Positions 42,272-52,401 are shown, counted from the stretch's first letter. The stretch is DNA of 64,000 nt from Anaerolineaceae bacterium (GCA_029975475.1 JARKPB010000019.1:62001-126000), one strand, 5' to 3'. Numbers and translations are program-made. Notes: generated by a model not told the origin, from the sequence alone.

Positions 42272-44242
42272 ATGTTGATTCCCGCCGGTTTAACCGTTCT
42301 CGCCTTCGCCTGGCTGAGCGCCAGCCTGTTTCGGCTGCGCAGCCTGCCGGCGCACCTGACCGCAGTCTACCTGCTGGCGTTTGGCGAGGTGGCTTTTCTC
42401 GCGCAGTGCGCCCACTTCTTCAACCTCCTCAACAGCCCGGCGTTTTTCCTGACCGGGCAGATCCTTCTGCTGCTGGCGGTCGGGCTGGCCTGGCGGCTGC
42501 TTGGCCGCCCGGACTGGCTGGGTCCGCTGCGCCCGCTGCTGGCTGGCGCTTCGCTGCGCGGACTGCGCCGCTGGCCCGATCTATCCCTGTTTGCCCTCCT
42601 GGTGCTGGCCGGGACGCTGGTGGCCGCCTGGCTGGTTTATGCTGTCCCGCCCAACAACAACGACAGCATCTCCACCCACATGTCGCGGGTTGGATACTGG
42701 CTGCAGTACGGGTCTTTTCACCCCTGGCCCACCCAGAAATTATGGCAGATCATCTATCCGGTCAATGCCCAGGTGCAGATCCTCTGGCTGGTGCTCTTTA
42801 CCCGCTCCGACCGCCTGGTTGGCCTGGTTCAGTGGTTTTCCCAGTTCGCCGCCGCGGTTTCCGTCTTTGGCCTGGCGCGCCTGCTTAAGGCTGACCGCGC
42901 CCAGTCAGCCTTCGCGGCTCTGGTCTTCCTGACCTTTCCCATCGTCAACCTGCAAAGCAGCACCACCCAGAATGATCTGGTCACGGCGGCGCTCTTCGCG
43001 GCCGCTTTTTACCTGTTTTTTTATGCCGCCCGCCAGCGCAGCACCCCCGCCGCGCTGCTTTCCGGTCTGGCGCTCGGGCTGGGCATCGGCACCAAGCAAA
43101 CCGTGATCCTGATGCTGCCCGGGTTCGGGCTGGGCATCTTGCTGGCCTGGCTGGGCTTCCGCCAGGTAGATTTCCGCCGCCTGCTGGCTTTTTCGATCAG
43201 CACCCTGGTCAGCTTCCTGCTGGCCGGTTCAGCCATCTTTTTTATCAACTTCGCCGAATACCGCAACCCGCTCGGTCCGCCGGAAAAGGTGGCCGAGTCC
43301 ACCGCCAGTTTTCAATCGCCGCTGACCTTCTTGCTGGTCAACAGCTCGCGGTTTCTTTACCAGGCCGCCGATCTGGGCGGGCTGCCCGAGTCGCTGGTCA
43401 AGAGCGGGATTCAGCTCAAAGCCGCCATCGCCCGCCCGCTGTTTGACCTGCTCGGGCTGCCGCTGGAATCTTCCGCCGCGGTGGCGCACCAGCACGTATT
43501 TCAATATGAAATGCGCCAGTATTTGCAGGAAGAACAGGCCTGGTACGGGCCGATCGGCTTCCTCGTTCTGGTTCCGCTCACCCTGTGGGGGTTGATCAGC
43601 GGGATCCGCCGGCGCGACGCGCTGCGCTGCGCCGTCTTCTTGGCCGCGGTCGGGTTTCTTGTCACCATTGTCCTGTTCAAAAAAGGCTGGTCGCCCACCC
43701 AGGGGCGGTACTTCATGCCGGTCGCGGCGGTTTCCACCCCGCTGCTGGCTTTCTGGCTGCGGCGCGGCTGGCAGCGCGGGCTGGGCTGGCTCTTGATGGC
43801 GCTGGCGCTGGGGGTGATGTTCCGGGCCACCTTCACCAACCCGGCCAAACCGCTCCGCGACATCCGCGCCATTTACCCGCCCAACCCGAATATCGAGACC
43901 ATCTACAAACTCGACCGCGTTCAGCTGATCACCCTGCAATCCGGCGGCACCGCCGGCCTGTGCCGTCTGGTCGAGCGGGATGTGCCGCCGGACGGCAGCC
44001 TGGGAATCGCCACCCAGGATGAGTATTACCAGGAATATTGCTTCTTTGGTGAGCACTTCACCCGCCATCTCACCGCGGTTTATCCGCCCGAGCGCGTTTC
44101 GGACAGCGCCTGGCTGCGCGAACAGGGGGTCGAATACCTGCTGGTGCATGAAGCTCAGGGTTACCCGGCCTATCTCGACCCGGCGTTTCAAGCCCTGGAT
44201 CGCAGCGGCGAATGGTTGCTTTACCGCTGGCGCCAGCCCTGA
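42272..44242 (+). CDS. GT-C-like polytopic glycosyltransferase-type membrane protein
   Basis: A 656-residue protein with about twelve hydrophobic segments. The first large loop has PPNNNDSISTHMSRVGYWLQYG, resembling the acidic first-loop region of GT-C (family 39/PMT-like) enzymes, which move sugars from lipid donors outside the membrane. The C-terminal ~120 residues form a soluble domain. It sits between beta-helix genes, so glycosylation of those Asn/Ser-rich proteins is a tempting but untested idea. ATG 42272 is chosen with GAGG upstream; a TATAAT is near 42235. Confidence 0.7.
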   Translation: MLIPAGLTVLAFAWLSASLFRLRSLPAHLTAVYLLAFGEVAFLAQCAHFFNLLNSPAFFLTGQILLLLAVGLAWRLLGRPDWLGPLRPLLAGASLRGLRRWPDLSLFALLVLAGTLVAAWLVYAVPPNNNDSISTHMSRVGYWLQYGSFHPWPTQKLWQIIYPVNAQVQILWLVLFTRSDRLVGLVQWFSQFAAAVSVFGLARLLKADRAQSAFAALVFLTFPIVNLQSSTTQNDLVTAALFAAAFYLFFYAARQRSTPAALLSGLALGLGIGTKQTVILMLPGFGLGILLAWLGFRQVDFRRLLAFSISTLVSFLLAGSAIFFINFAEYRNPLGPPEKVAESTASFQSPLTFLLVNSSRFLYQAADLGGLPESLVKSGIQLKAAIARPLFDLLGLPLESSAAVAHQHVFQYEMRQYLQEEQAWYGPIGFLVLVPLTLWGLISGIRRRDALRCAVFLAAVGFLVTIVLFKKGWSPTQGRYFMPVAAVSTPLLAFWLRRGWQRGLGWLLMALALGVMFRATFTNPAKPLRDIRAIYPPNPNIETIYKLDRVQLITLQSGGTAGLCRLVERDVPPDGSLGIATQDEYYQEYCFFGEHFTRHLTAVYPPERVSDSAWLREQGVEYLLVHEAQGYPAYLDPAFQALDRSGEWLLYRWRQP

Positions 44243-44257
44243 TCCGTATTCAAAGCA

Positions 44258-44283
44258 AAACAGCCAGAGACTTCTGGCTGTTT
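44258..44283. terminator. Bidirectional terminator
   Basis: Perfect 11-bp stem (44258-44268 with 44273-44283), GACT loop, A-run before and T-run after. It lies between converging genes. Confidence 0.87.
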
Positions 44284-44311
44284 CATTTAAAATGGTTGCT
44301 TATTCCGCTGC

Positions 44312-44554
44312 TCAGACCGCGGGGAACTGCGGCGGCTGGGGCGGGTCTCCGGGTTTGACAATCAACACAGCCAGCGGACCGGCCACCGGTAACAGCAAAA
44401 CGATCAGCACCCACAGGATCTGCGCGATCGGCGCTGACTTTAATTTCCGCAGCTGCAAGAGCGCCAGAACCGCCAGGGTAACCATCGCCGCGAACAGCAC
44501 CAGCATGATCACCGTCTGCACAGGACCCATGCCGTAATAATTGTAACGCATCAT
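44312..44554 (-). CDS. PLDc_N-like small membrane protein
   Basis: An 80-residue protein with two membrane segments (VQTVIMLVLFAAMVTLAVLALLQL; IAQILWVLIVLLLPVAGPLAVLIV) and a short Pro-rich tail. The WVLIVLLLPVAGPLAVLIV pattern is typical of the phospholipase D-nuclease N-terminal (PLDc_N) small membrane proteins, whose role is unknown. AAAGGAGC lies before the tandem ATGs. It is probably monocistronic. Confidence 0.78.
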   Translation of the reverse strand: MMRYNYYGMGPVQTVIMLVLFAAMVTLAVLALLQLRKLKSAPIAQILWVLIVLLLPVAGPLAVLIVKPGDPPQPPQFPAV

Positions 44555-44679
44555 TTTATCGCTCCTTTCGCGTTCATCATACCATATCCCCGCGCCAAGC
44601 GGGTATGACCCGGGTAAGGTCTGGCAGCGCCCACCTGTGCGCCTTTTCCGGGGGACACGCGGTCCGTTTGGTTAAACAA

Positions 44680-44706
44680 AAACCGGCGGGGAGCACCCGC
44701 CGGTTT
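44680..44706 (-). terminator. Terminator of third beta-helix gene
   Basis: Perfect 11-bp stem (44680-44690 with 44696-44706) and GAGCA loop; the minus strand continues with TTTGTTTAAC. Confidence 0.85.
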
Positions 44707-44720
44707 GAGCCCCTGAGGGT

Positions 44721-47700
44721 TTAATGCTTGTAGATGTTCTGGTTGCTGTTGCCAAAGTAGGTCGTGTTGTTCAGCGTCAGGACGCCTGACCCCAGAACCG
44801 CTTCGATCCCGTAGACGTTGTTGGCGCTCAGCGCGCTGTCTTTCACCGTGACCCCGGCATTGTTCGTGGTCACCGTCAGGCCGCTGTGGTTGTAGAAAGC
44901 CTGCAGTCCGCTCACGCTCACCGGGCCGCTGGAGACAATCTCCACTGCGCTGCCCCCGCTGTTATTCTTCGCCACCACACCGCTCACTGCCACCCCCAGC
45001 GGGTTGTCGGTTTCCAGCGTGATGCCCCTGACGGTGTTTTCGTTCGCAATGATGCGCGCGACCGAGATGCGCCCCCCGGATTTAATCCTCAACCCGGTAT
45101 TCCAGTTGTTGCTGAAGGTGTTTTGTCCAAAACTGCCCAGCAGGGTGACGGGCTGGAGGCTGCCGCCGCCGCTGTTATCCACCCACACGCCGTCGGTGCT
45201 GTTATTGAAAGCGCTCAGGTTATTCAGGGTCACCGGGCCGCTGGTGACCACTTTCAACCCGAATGTACCGCAGTATTCGAACAGCGAACGGCTGACCGAC
45301 ACCGCCTTCACCAGGTTGTCTTCCACCATCAAATCCACGCCCGAAGTGGAAGAAGACTGGCGCGCCGTGATGCGGTCGGCGCTGATCGCGCCTTTGGTGC
45401 GCACCTGCGCCTGCTGGTAATTGCTCTCAAAGGTCAGGTTGCTCAGGGTGACATTGCCCGCCCCGCCGGTGTTGTTGACTTTCAGCGCCAGCGCCCCGCT
45501 ATCGTTGTGGCGGTTGAAAGCCGCGTTGCTCAGCGCCACCGCCCCGTTGGTGTTGGCCGACAGGCCGCCACTCTTGTTGTTTTCAAAGGTGTTGAGCGCG
45601 CTGCCGCTGGTATTGACCGTGATCTTTCCGAGGCCCCAGGTGTTATTGAGCACCAAGCCCCAGCCGCCGGAGTTATTTGACGCGGTGATATTGGCGGCGC
45701 TGATATCGCCCTTGGACTGCACTGACCCGCCGTGTCCGCCGCTCATATAGTAAACCTGCACCCCGCGCAGCACAACCGGCCGCGGACTGGCAGCGGCGGA
45801 ATTGTCCAGGCTAAAACCGCCGCCCGCCGAATTGCTGTACAGTCTGGCGTTGGTCAGGGTGATCGGACCGGCCGAGTAAGCCCACAGGACGTATTGTTTC
45901 ACCGGGTTGAACGATAAGTTCAAATTGCTCAGGGTGATCGCGGCGCTGCCGGCGGAATTGTCAATGCTCACCGCGTAAGCGTCGCGCCCCGATACACTCG
46001 CCTGGCCGTATTCGGCGGTCAAACCGGTGATGGTGACCGCTCCGGCGGACAGGATGCGCAGCGCTTCGGCTTTGCTGTTGTTCACGGTCACATTGGTCAG
46101 CGTTACCGGCCGCAGCAGGGTCGCGGCGTTATCAATATCAATGCCGGTTCTGCCGCTCTGATTGCCGAAAAGATTGCGCAGCACCACCGCCCCGTTGGTT
46201 TGAATGGCGATCCCGTCGTTTTGGTTGTTCTCAAAGATGATCTCGGTCAGGCTGACCGCGCCGCTGCCGCCTCCGGTGCGGTTGTTAAGGATAAACCCGT
46301 TTTCAAAGTTGTTGCTGCTGATCAGGTTGGCAAGGGTGATGTTGCCGCGCGTCTGGATAAATACCCCGCTGCCGCTGGCTGAACTGTTATAGTTCGTCAC
46401 CCCTTTGATGCCGGTGATGCTCACCGCGCCTTCCGTGGTCACCGCCAGGTTGGTGCCCCCGTTATTATAGGAGGACACGCTGCTCAGGGTAACCGCGCCG
46501 GAGGATTGCACCCGAATGCCTTCCCCGAAATTACTGGCGGTGTTCAGGTTGCTCAGGGTAACGCTGCGGCCGGGAACATCGCTGTTGATCAACTGGGCGA
46601 ACACATCCCCGTTGAAACCGCCGCGCATGTCCTGGGCGCGAATATTGCCCTTAGACCGGATGAAGAGCGCCGCGGTCGCGTTGTAATTCAGGCTGTTTTC
46701 CGCATTGTTCCCGCTGAAGGTGACCGCCGCGCCGCCGTAGCTGTTGTCAATGTATACGCCGTGGACATTCACGCGCTGGAAATAGGTGTCAGATGCCGGA
46801 TTCGAAGCGTTTTCCAGCTTGAGCTGGTAGCGCCCGCTGCCGCTCACCATGATGCAGTAATCGCCAATCTCGCTCAGCGTATTGGAATAGGTGAACTCAT
46901 ACCGCTTGGTCATTGAGTTGTAGCTCGCGTATTGATATTGAAATTCATAGCTCGCATCCGGCGCGCGCAGGCTGACCGAGAAAGACTGTTCGCCGCGGAT
47001 GGTGATGGTCGTGGTTTCCAACCCGTTGTTTTCGAAGTACCAGTAATCACTGCCGTGCAGGAAATCCGCGCGGTGCTCGCCGTAATTCATTTCATTGGTC
47101 ATCAGGTCATACTGAGCGTAATCGTTGTAAGCAGCGCTGACTTTGCTGACCGCCACCGCCCCCTGCGATTCAATCCGCAGCCCGTCAAACAGGTTGCGGT
47201 TAAAGCTGCCGGTGGTAACGGTGACACCCTGCAGGCGCGCGCTGACGTTGTTAATATACACGCCGTAGCCCTGGTTGTTCTCGGCGCTGACATTGGTCAG
47301 AAAGACCGCGCCCTGGGTCCGGATCGTGTACCCGTCGCCCTGGCTTCCATACGCCTTGCTGTTGGTGATGCGCACCACGCCGGTCTTGTCCGCGTTTTCC
47401 AGGTTGAAGCCGGTGCCCTCGTTATTAACCGCGTCCACGCTGGTCAGGGTGATGGCGCCGCTGGTTCTGATTTTAATCCCCCAGCCCTTATTCCCATCAC
47501 TTGTGCTGCGCTCCGCTGGCGACTTGCCGTTGATCGTCACCGGCCCGCTGGTGGTGATTTCGATGCCGTTGGATTTGTTGCTGTTCGCGCTGATCCAGCC
47601 CACGCTGACCGCGCCTTTGGAGAGGATCTGCAGCCCGTAGAGCAAATTACTTTGAACCTGGTTCTGGCCCAGGGTTGCGAGCAGGTTGACCGCGCCTGTT

Positions 47701-49304
47701 CCGGCGTCGTTCTGAATCACAATCCCGCTGCCGTTACTGCTGCTGTTCGCCCAGACTTTGTTCAGAGTGACCGCGCCGCGGCTGTTGATCTCGACATTGT
47801 TCTGGTGATTCCCGCTGGCCGTGGCGTCGCTCACCGTCACCGTTGAGACCGCGCGGGCCGGCTGGTTGGACAGCTGAATACCCGCGCCCTGGCTAGAGGA
47901 GCTGGCGTTTATCCCGCTCAGGCTGACCGCTCCGTTTGCCAGCACCCAGATATTGCTGCTTTTGTTGGATACCGTCTCGATCCCGCTCAGCGTGACCGAG
48001 CTGGCGATCAGGTTCCCGCATAACGGTCCGCCGCCCAGATTGCAGGAATCAATCCAGATGCCGTAGCCGTTGACGTTGGAACTGGCGCGGACATTGGTTA
48101 ATTTAACCGCTCCCCCGCGGGTGAAGAGGACAATGCCCGATGACTGGTTGCTGCTGGCAAAGACCGTGTCCAGCGTCACCGCGCCCAGACTGGTCTCGGT
48201 CAGGTATAAACCGTGGACATTGTTGCCGTCAAACACGCTGTTGCGTGCGTTTAACCCTTTCTGGCTGGTCACGACGGCGCCGCTGCCGCTGGCTGAAAAA
48301 CCATTGCTGGTGGTGATCACCCCGTTGAACACCACCGTGCCCTTGCTGTCAATGGCCGCGCCGTTGTTGGCGTTGCCGGCCGCGTTGACATTCACCAGGG
48401 TAACATTGCCGCTGCCGGCCGTGTTGGAAATATAGATGCCGTCTCCGCCGGTGTTGCGCACATCCACCTCGCGCAGTTCAACCGCCCCGCGCGCGTTGCT
48501 GATGCGGATCCCCGCGGTGGCGGTGTTGGCGTTGGTAATCTTGACATCTTCAATCTTGATTGTCCCGCCAATGGCGTCCAGCGCGAGAACCGGTTTGGCG
48601 TTGTTCGGGCTGCTGAAAGCCATCCCGCGGATCAAAAACCCGCCGGCGAAATTTTTGATGTTGAAATACGTGTTGGTGAACACCGTGCTGCCGCTGCCGG
48701 TGCCCACAATGCCGGCCAGCGTGCCGAGATTGGCGCGGCTGCCGTCCAGTTCCAGGTCCTGTTCATTGTTGCCCGTTCCGTCCACGTAGATCAGCCGGTC
48801 GCTGGGCAAAATGCCTTTGATGTTGATGAATTCGATCACATCCTGCATGGCGTTGCCGGTCGGGTTAAACCCGCCGGACGGCGGGGTGTCGGCGTCAAAA
48901 CAGGTCGTCCCCTGTTCGCCCGGATAGGCGTCGCAGCCGGACGGGCTGGGGAAGAAGCGGTAAGTGACCCCGCCGGCCACAAACCACGGGTCGGCGCTGA
49001 GCAGTTCCGCCGCCTGAGGGCTGCTCAGCGGAATCGCCTCTCCATCCGGGCCGGTCAGGCTCAGGTTGTTTTCCGCCAGGGTGTCCACCACCTCGCCCAG
49101 CTCGGGCGCGGCGGGGGTTTCGCCGTCCGCGGGCGCCGGTGGCTCACCCGGGTCGCCTTCCTGCGGCGCGCCCTCCCCAGGGGCGGGTTCAGCCGGCGGG
49201 ATTTCGCCTTCGGCGTGTGCCGGGCGCGCCAGCCCCAGGGATAATGCCAGCACGAGCACCAGGCTCAGCAGGCGGAACACCATCCAGTCGCGTTTTGCGT
49301 TCAT
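44721..49304 (-). CDS. Giant secreted parallel beta-helix protein, copy 3
   Basis: A 1,527-residue paralogue in inverted orientation. The signal peptide (ends near ARPAHAEG), Pro/Glu/Gly linker and head (VVDTLAENNLSLTG; DPWFVAGGVTYRFF) are clearly related to copies 1 and 2 but divergent in DNA, so it is an older copy. A beta domain with the same location (about residues 740-835; HGSDYWYFENN; GDYCIMVSGSGRYQLKLE) interrupts the Asn/Ser/Gly-rich beta-helix. The C-terminus ends with a helix turn and no anchor. CTGGAGGG precedes the ATG. It is divergent from the metallopeptidase gene. Confidence 0.85.
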   Translation of the reverse strand: MNAKRDWMVFRLLSLVLVLALSLGLARPAHAEGEIPPAEPAPGEGAPQEGDPGEPPAPADGETPAAPELGEVVDTLAENNLSLTGPDGEAIPLSSPQAAELLSADPWFVAGGVTYRFFPSPSGCDAYPGEQGTTCFDADTPPSGGFNPTGNAMQDVIEFINIKGILPSDRLIYVDGTGNNEQDLELDGSRANLGTLAGIVGTGSGSTVFTNTYFNIKNFAGGFLIRGMAFSSPNNAKPVLALDAIGGTIKIEDVKITNANTATAGIRISNARGAVELREVDVRNTGGDGIYISNTAGSGNVTLVNVNAAGNANNGAAIDSKGTVVFNGVITTSNGFSASGSGAVVTSQKGLNARNSVFDGNNVHGLYLTETSLGAVTLDTVFASSNQSSGIVLFTRGGAVKLTNVRASSNVNGYGIWIDSCNLGGGPLCGNLIASSVTLSGIETVSNKSSNIWVLANGAVSLSGINASSSSQGAGIQLSNQPARAVSTVTVSDATASGNHQNNVEINSRGAVTLNKVWANSSSNGSGIVIQNDAGTGAVNLLATLGQNQVQSNLLYGLQILSKGAVSVGWISANSNKSNGIEITTSGPVTINGKSPAERSTSDGNKGWGIKIRTSGAITLTSVDAVNNEGTGFNLENADKTGVVRITNSKAYGSQGDGYTIRTQGAVFLTNVSAENNQGYGVYINNVSARLQGVTVTTGSFNRNLFDGLRIESQGAVAVSKVSAAYNDYAQYDLMTNEMNYGEHRADFLHGSDYWYFENNGLETTTITIRGEQSFSVSLRAPDASYEFQYQYASYNSMTKRYEFTYSNTLSEIGDYCIMVSGSGRYQLKLENASNPASDTYFQRVNVHGVYIDNSYGGAAVTFSGNNAENSLNYNATAALFIRSKGNIRAQDMRGGFNGDVFAQLINSDVPGRSVTLSNLNTASNFGEGIRVQSSGAVTLSSVSSYNNGGTNLAVTTEGAVSITGIKGVTNYNSSASGSGVFIQTRGNITLANLISSNNFENGFILNNRTGGGSGAVSLTEIIFENNQNDGIAIQTNGAVVLRNLFGNQSGRTGIDIDNAATLLRPVTLTNVTVNNSKAEALRILSAGAVTITGLTAEYGQASVSGRDAYAVSIDNSAGSAAITLSNLNLSFNPVKQYVLWAYSAGPITLTNARLYSNSAGGGFSLDNSAAASPRPVVLRGVQVYYMSGGHGGSVQSKGDISAANITASNNSGGWGLVLNNTWGLGKITVNTSGSALNTFENNKSGGLSANTNGAVALSNAAFNRHNDSGALALKVNNTGGAGNVTLSNLTFESNYQQAQVRTKGAISADRITARQSSSTSGVDLMVEDNLVKAVSVSRSLFEYCGTFGLKVVTSGPVTLNNLSAFNNSTDGVWVDNSGGGSLQPVTLLGSFGQNTFSNNWNTGLRIKSGGRISVARIIANENTVRGITLETDNPLGVAVSGVVAKNNSGGSAVEIVSSGPVSVSGLQAFYNHSGLTVTTNNAGVTVKDSALSANNVYGIEAVLGSGVLTLNNTTYFGNSNQNIYKH

Positions 49305-49431
49305 TTGACCCTCCAGTTATTCAATGGTTCTCAATCCATCTCATTGTAGGAAAAGGGTGTCAAATCAGCGTCAAATTTTCGCCTTGCGGGAACCGCTGTG
49401 GCGCATAACCGGGCCCGGCAGATTCTCTAAT

Positions 49432-49460
49432 TTGACCATTAATGATAATTTAGGTAATAT
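49432..49460 (+). promoter_or_regulatory. Sigma70-type promoter of the metallopeptidase gene
   Basis: TTGACC (49432-49437) and TAATAT (49455-49460) with a 17-bp spacer, in an AT-rich divergent region. Transcription would start about 25 bases before ATG 49494. Confidence 0.65.
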
Positions 49461-49493
49461 TTATCTAAATATTAATCATCAAAAGGAGAACGC

Positions 49494-52337
49494 ATGAAAA
49501 ACGCTGCTTCCTGGTCTAAGGCAGCCCTTTGCCTGGCTCTGCTCGTCTTCCTGGGCACGCTGTTGCTTTCCACCCCGGCCGCTGCCCAGACCGGGGAGTG
49601 CACCCCCGGGCCGACTGGCGGCTGCGAAACTGCCAGTCCCACCCCGCCGGCGATCGCCGTTCCCCCCACCGCCACCCCACCGGCGGTCAAACTGCCGCCC
49701 GCCCCCACCGCGTCACCTACACCGCTGACCCTCGGCTACCCCCCGCCGCCGGAAGAAAACCCCTTCCGGCCAACCCCCTTTGGCTTCAAAGCCAAGGCGA
49801 CCCTCACCCCGACCCCGACTCTGATGCCTGAAGGCGGTCTGCCCTTCCCGGACCTTTCCATCTGGGCGGTGGAAGTCACCCAGGGGCTGCAGAATCTGGC
49901 AAACGATATGCCGTTAATTGAGGGGCGCGGTACCGTGGTGCGCGTTTACGTAAAAACCGATAAAGGTTCCCTGCCGGATGTGCGCGCCTTTATGGAAGGC
50001 TACCGTAACGGTCAGAAAATCAGCGCCCAGCCGCTGCAGTCCAGCAACACCGTCACCGCCCGCCCGGACGGCGGGGACCGCATCAAGGTCGAGGACACCC
50101 TCAATTTTTACCTGCCGGCTGAATGGCGGAAAGGCGATGTCCGCTATCACATCTTCGTTTACGCCGCCCATCCCCAGACCCCCTACAAATCTGAACCCAA
50201 CGCCGAAAACAATTTTTGGTGGACCGGTGAAGGTGAGATTTCCTATCAACCCAAACTTTACCACCGCGTGGTGATGGTGCCGGTTCATTTTCACGACTAT
50301 GACAATAAAGGCAACATCTCGGACATCCCCAAAACCTATTTCTTCAACAATAACCCAGATGCCTTCCGCATTGTAGTCTCGCTGACCCGCTATTTGCCCA
50401 TCACCGAACTGATCTGGGTCTCTGCGGTCAACACCATTTACCCCGAAGAGCACACCGAAACGGTGCATAAAAATGACTGGCACCTGGCGAATAATCAAGA
50501 AGATAGCTGGCGCATCCTCGAGCGAATTAAAAACGCCCGCGACAACAACAACGTCCTCAAAAACTACCAGTGGTACGGCATGATGGATTCCAGCCTGCCC
50601 TGGTGGCACTGGATAGATAAAAATGAAGACGGCGATTTCAAAGATCCGGTCGATTACATCTTCTATTCCGGCGGCATCGCGGCGTACGGCGTCTCCTTTG
50701 GCAAGATGACCGCCACTTACGGCGGAACGCCCTGGTTTATTCCTGGAGTTACCAACATCGCCCATGAAACCGGTCACAACCTGGGGCTGGGTCATTATCT
50801 CTGCGCGGGCAATGAGGAGGACGGCGGCAGCCTGGAAGCCGATTCGCCCTATTCACTCCAGAACTGCAACATTGATCCCATCACACCGAAAGATAAAGCC
50901 GGTTTCTTCGGTTTTGACTGGTATTACCACCTCTGGCCGCACCTCTCCGCTCCGACGGTGATCACCTCCATGGAAGGATACAGCAAGCCGAATCTTGGCT
51001 ACCCGCTGATGGGGTACAAGTCTCCGCAGTGGACGGATGTGTTCACCTACTGCAGCACCATGAACGCCCTGGGCGGAACATGCGATCTGGCCGATCTGGG
51101 CCTGGCTTCGCGTTTCTCCCGGGTGGCGGCAAGCGATACCCTCTTCCTCAGACACGCCGAAACGGATAAAGAATTCAAATTGCCCCCCGCGGATGCCTAT
51201 CTGCTGGTCAACGGGACCGTCAGCAGCGATGCCCCCAGCGCCAGATTCCTGCGCGCGGCGAAGATTTTACAGCCCACCGACAACATGATCGCCTCGGCCG
51301 CCTGGGAAGATGAGCAGGTCAAACACCTTTATCAGGTTCTGGGCGATTCACCCTTCAGCCTGACACTTGAAACCGCGGCCGGCGAACCGCTCTACGCTGT
51401 CCAGCTCTTTGACGTCAGCTCGCCGCACGTCGGGGACGGCGAGGCGAACCCGACTTTTCTCTTCTCCAAGATCATTCCCTATGCGGAAGACGCCCGGTTC
51501 ATCCGCGTCCGCGCCGGGGATAAAGTTTTGGCCGAGCGGCGCATCAGCGCCAACCCGCCGGTGGTGGAACTGCTCACCCAGAACGATGGCGGCGCCCTGA
51601 GCCTGCCGCTTGAAATCACCTGGAAAGCCAGCGACCCTGACGGCGACCGGTTGAGCTATATGCTCGAATACAGCCCCGACGGCGGCCAGACCTGGACCGC
51701 CCTGGAGACCGAGCTGTACACCACCAACGTCCGCCTGGAATCCTTCGCGCTCATGCCCGGCAGCAGCAGCGGCCTGTTCCGGGTAACCGCCAACGACGGG
51801 ACGCTGACCGCCAGCGATGTCAGCGATATGCCCTTCACGGTGCCCGACAACCCGCCGTCGGTGTTAATCTTTGGCCCCCTGCCCGAAGCGGTTTTCGCCA
51901 CCAATGAAGTGGTCATCCTCTGGGGACAGGCGTATGACTGGGAAGACGGCCTGCTCGAAGGCGACAGCCTGGTGTGGGAGTCCAGCCTGGACGGCGAGCT
52001 GGGGCGCGGAGCGCAGCTCGTCACCCGCGATCTGTCTCCCGGCTTCCACATCCTGACCCTCACGGCGACCGACAGCCAGGGTCAGCGCGCGCGCATGCAG
52101 TCAGCCGTTTACATTGACCCGGAGATCGTCCTCACGCGCGCCTCCGCCGAAGAAGAACAGTTCGCGGCCATGGCGCTGGCGGGAGAGTTAAAGGTTGAAA
52201 AACCGGCGGAGGATCCCGCCGCGCAGCCAGCCCCCGCCGCGGTCAGCCTGCCGTTGTGGGCGCTGCTGGCTGGCGGGGCGGCCATCCTGGCGCTGGCAGC
52301 TGCCCTGCTTCTGGCGCTGCGCGCCCGCAGGCGCTAA
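49494..52337 (+). CDS. Membrane-anchored zinc metallopeptidase (zincin)
   Basis: A 947-residue secreted protein. After a signal peptide comes a long Pro/Thr linker (to ~120) and an N-terminal beta domain (PDLSIWAVEVTQGLQN). The catalytic site is HETGHNLGLGH (His424, His428, His434), a metzincin-type HExxHxxGxxH motif. A methionine downstream (GYPLMGYKSPQW) is a possible Met-turn. Ig-like domains follow (SDPDGDRLSYMLEYSPDGG; SGLFRVTANDGTLTASD). The last ~25 residues are a hydrophobic span plus Arg tail that anchors it in the membrane. The family is close to gametolysin- or pappalysin-like zincins; exact assignment is uncertain. It is divergent from a beta-helix gene, which could be its substrate. 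Confidence 0.82.
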   Translation: MKNAASWSKAALCLALLVFLGTLLLSTPAAAQTGECTPGPTGGCETASPTPPAIAVPPTATPPAVKLPPAPTASPTPLTLGYPPPPEENPFRPTPFGFKAKATLTPTPTLMPEGGLPFPDLSIWAVEVTQGLQNLANDMPLIEGRGTVVRVYVKTDKGSLPDVRAFMEGYRNGQKISAQPLQSSNTVTARPDGGDRIKVEDTLNFYLPAEWRKGDVRYHIFVYAAHPQTPYKSEPNAENNFWWTGEGEISYQPKLYHRVVMVPVHFHDYDNKGNISDIPKTYFFNNNPDAFRIVVSLTRYLPITELIWVSAVNTIYPEEHTETVHKNDWHLANNQEDSWRILERIKNARDNNNVLKNYQWYGMMDSSLPWWHWIDKNEDGDFKDPVDYIFYSGGIAAYGVSFGKMTATYGGTPWFIPGVTNIAHETGHNLGLGHYLCAGNEEDGGSLEADSPYSLQNCNIDPITPKDKAGFFGFDWYYHLWPHLSAPTVITSMEGYSKPNLGYPLMGYKSPQWTDVFTYCSTMNALGGTCDLADLGLASRFSRVAASDTLFLRHAETDKEFKLPPADAYLLVNGTVSSDAPSARFLRAAKILQPTDNMIASAAWEDEQVKHLYQVLGDSPFSLTLETAAGEPLYAVQLFDVSSPHVGDGEANPTFLFSKIIPYAEDARFIRVRAGDKVLAERRISANPPVVELLTQNDGGALSLPLEITWKASDPDGDRLSYMLEYSPDGGQTWTALETELYTTNVRLESFALMPGSSSGLFRVTANDGTLTASDVSDMPFTVPDNPPSVLIFGPLPEAVFATNEVVILWGQAYDWEDGLLEGDSLVWESSLDGELGRGAQLVTRDLSPGFHILTLTATDSQGQRARMQSAVYIDPEIVLTRASAEEEQFAAMALAGELKVEKPAEDPAAQPAPAAVSLPLWALLAGGAAILALAAALLLALRARRR

Positions 52338-52364
52338 ATTTCCTTGATCAATGGATGAAAAACG

Positions 52365-52394
52365 CGCACCCCCTGGATTGCTCCGGGGGGTGCG
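52365..52394. terminator. Bidirectional terminator
   Basis: Thirteen-bp stem with one G-U pair (52365-52377 with 52382-52394), TTGC loop, between converging genes. Confidence 0.8.
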
Positions 52395-52401
52395 TTCTGA
52401 T

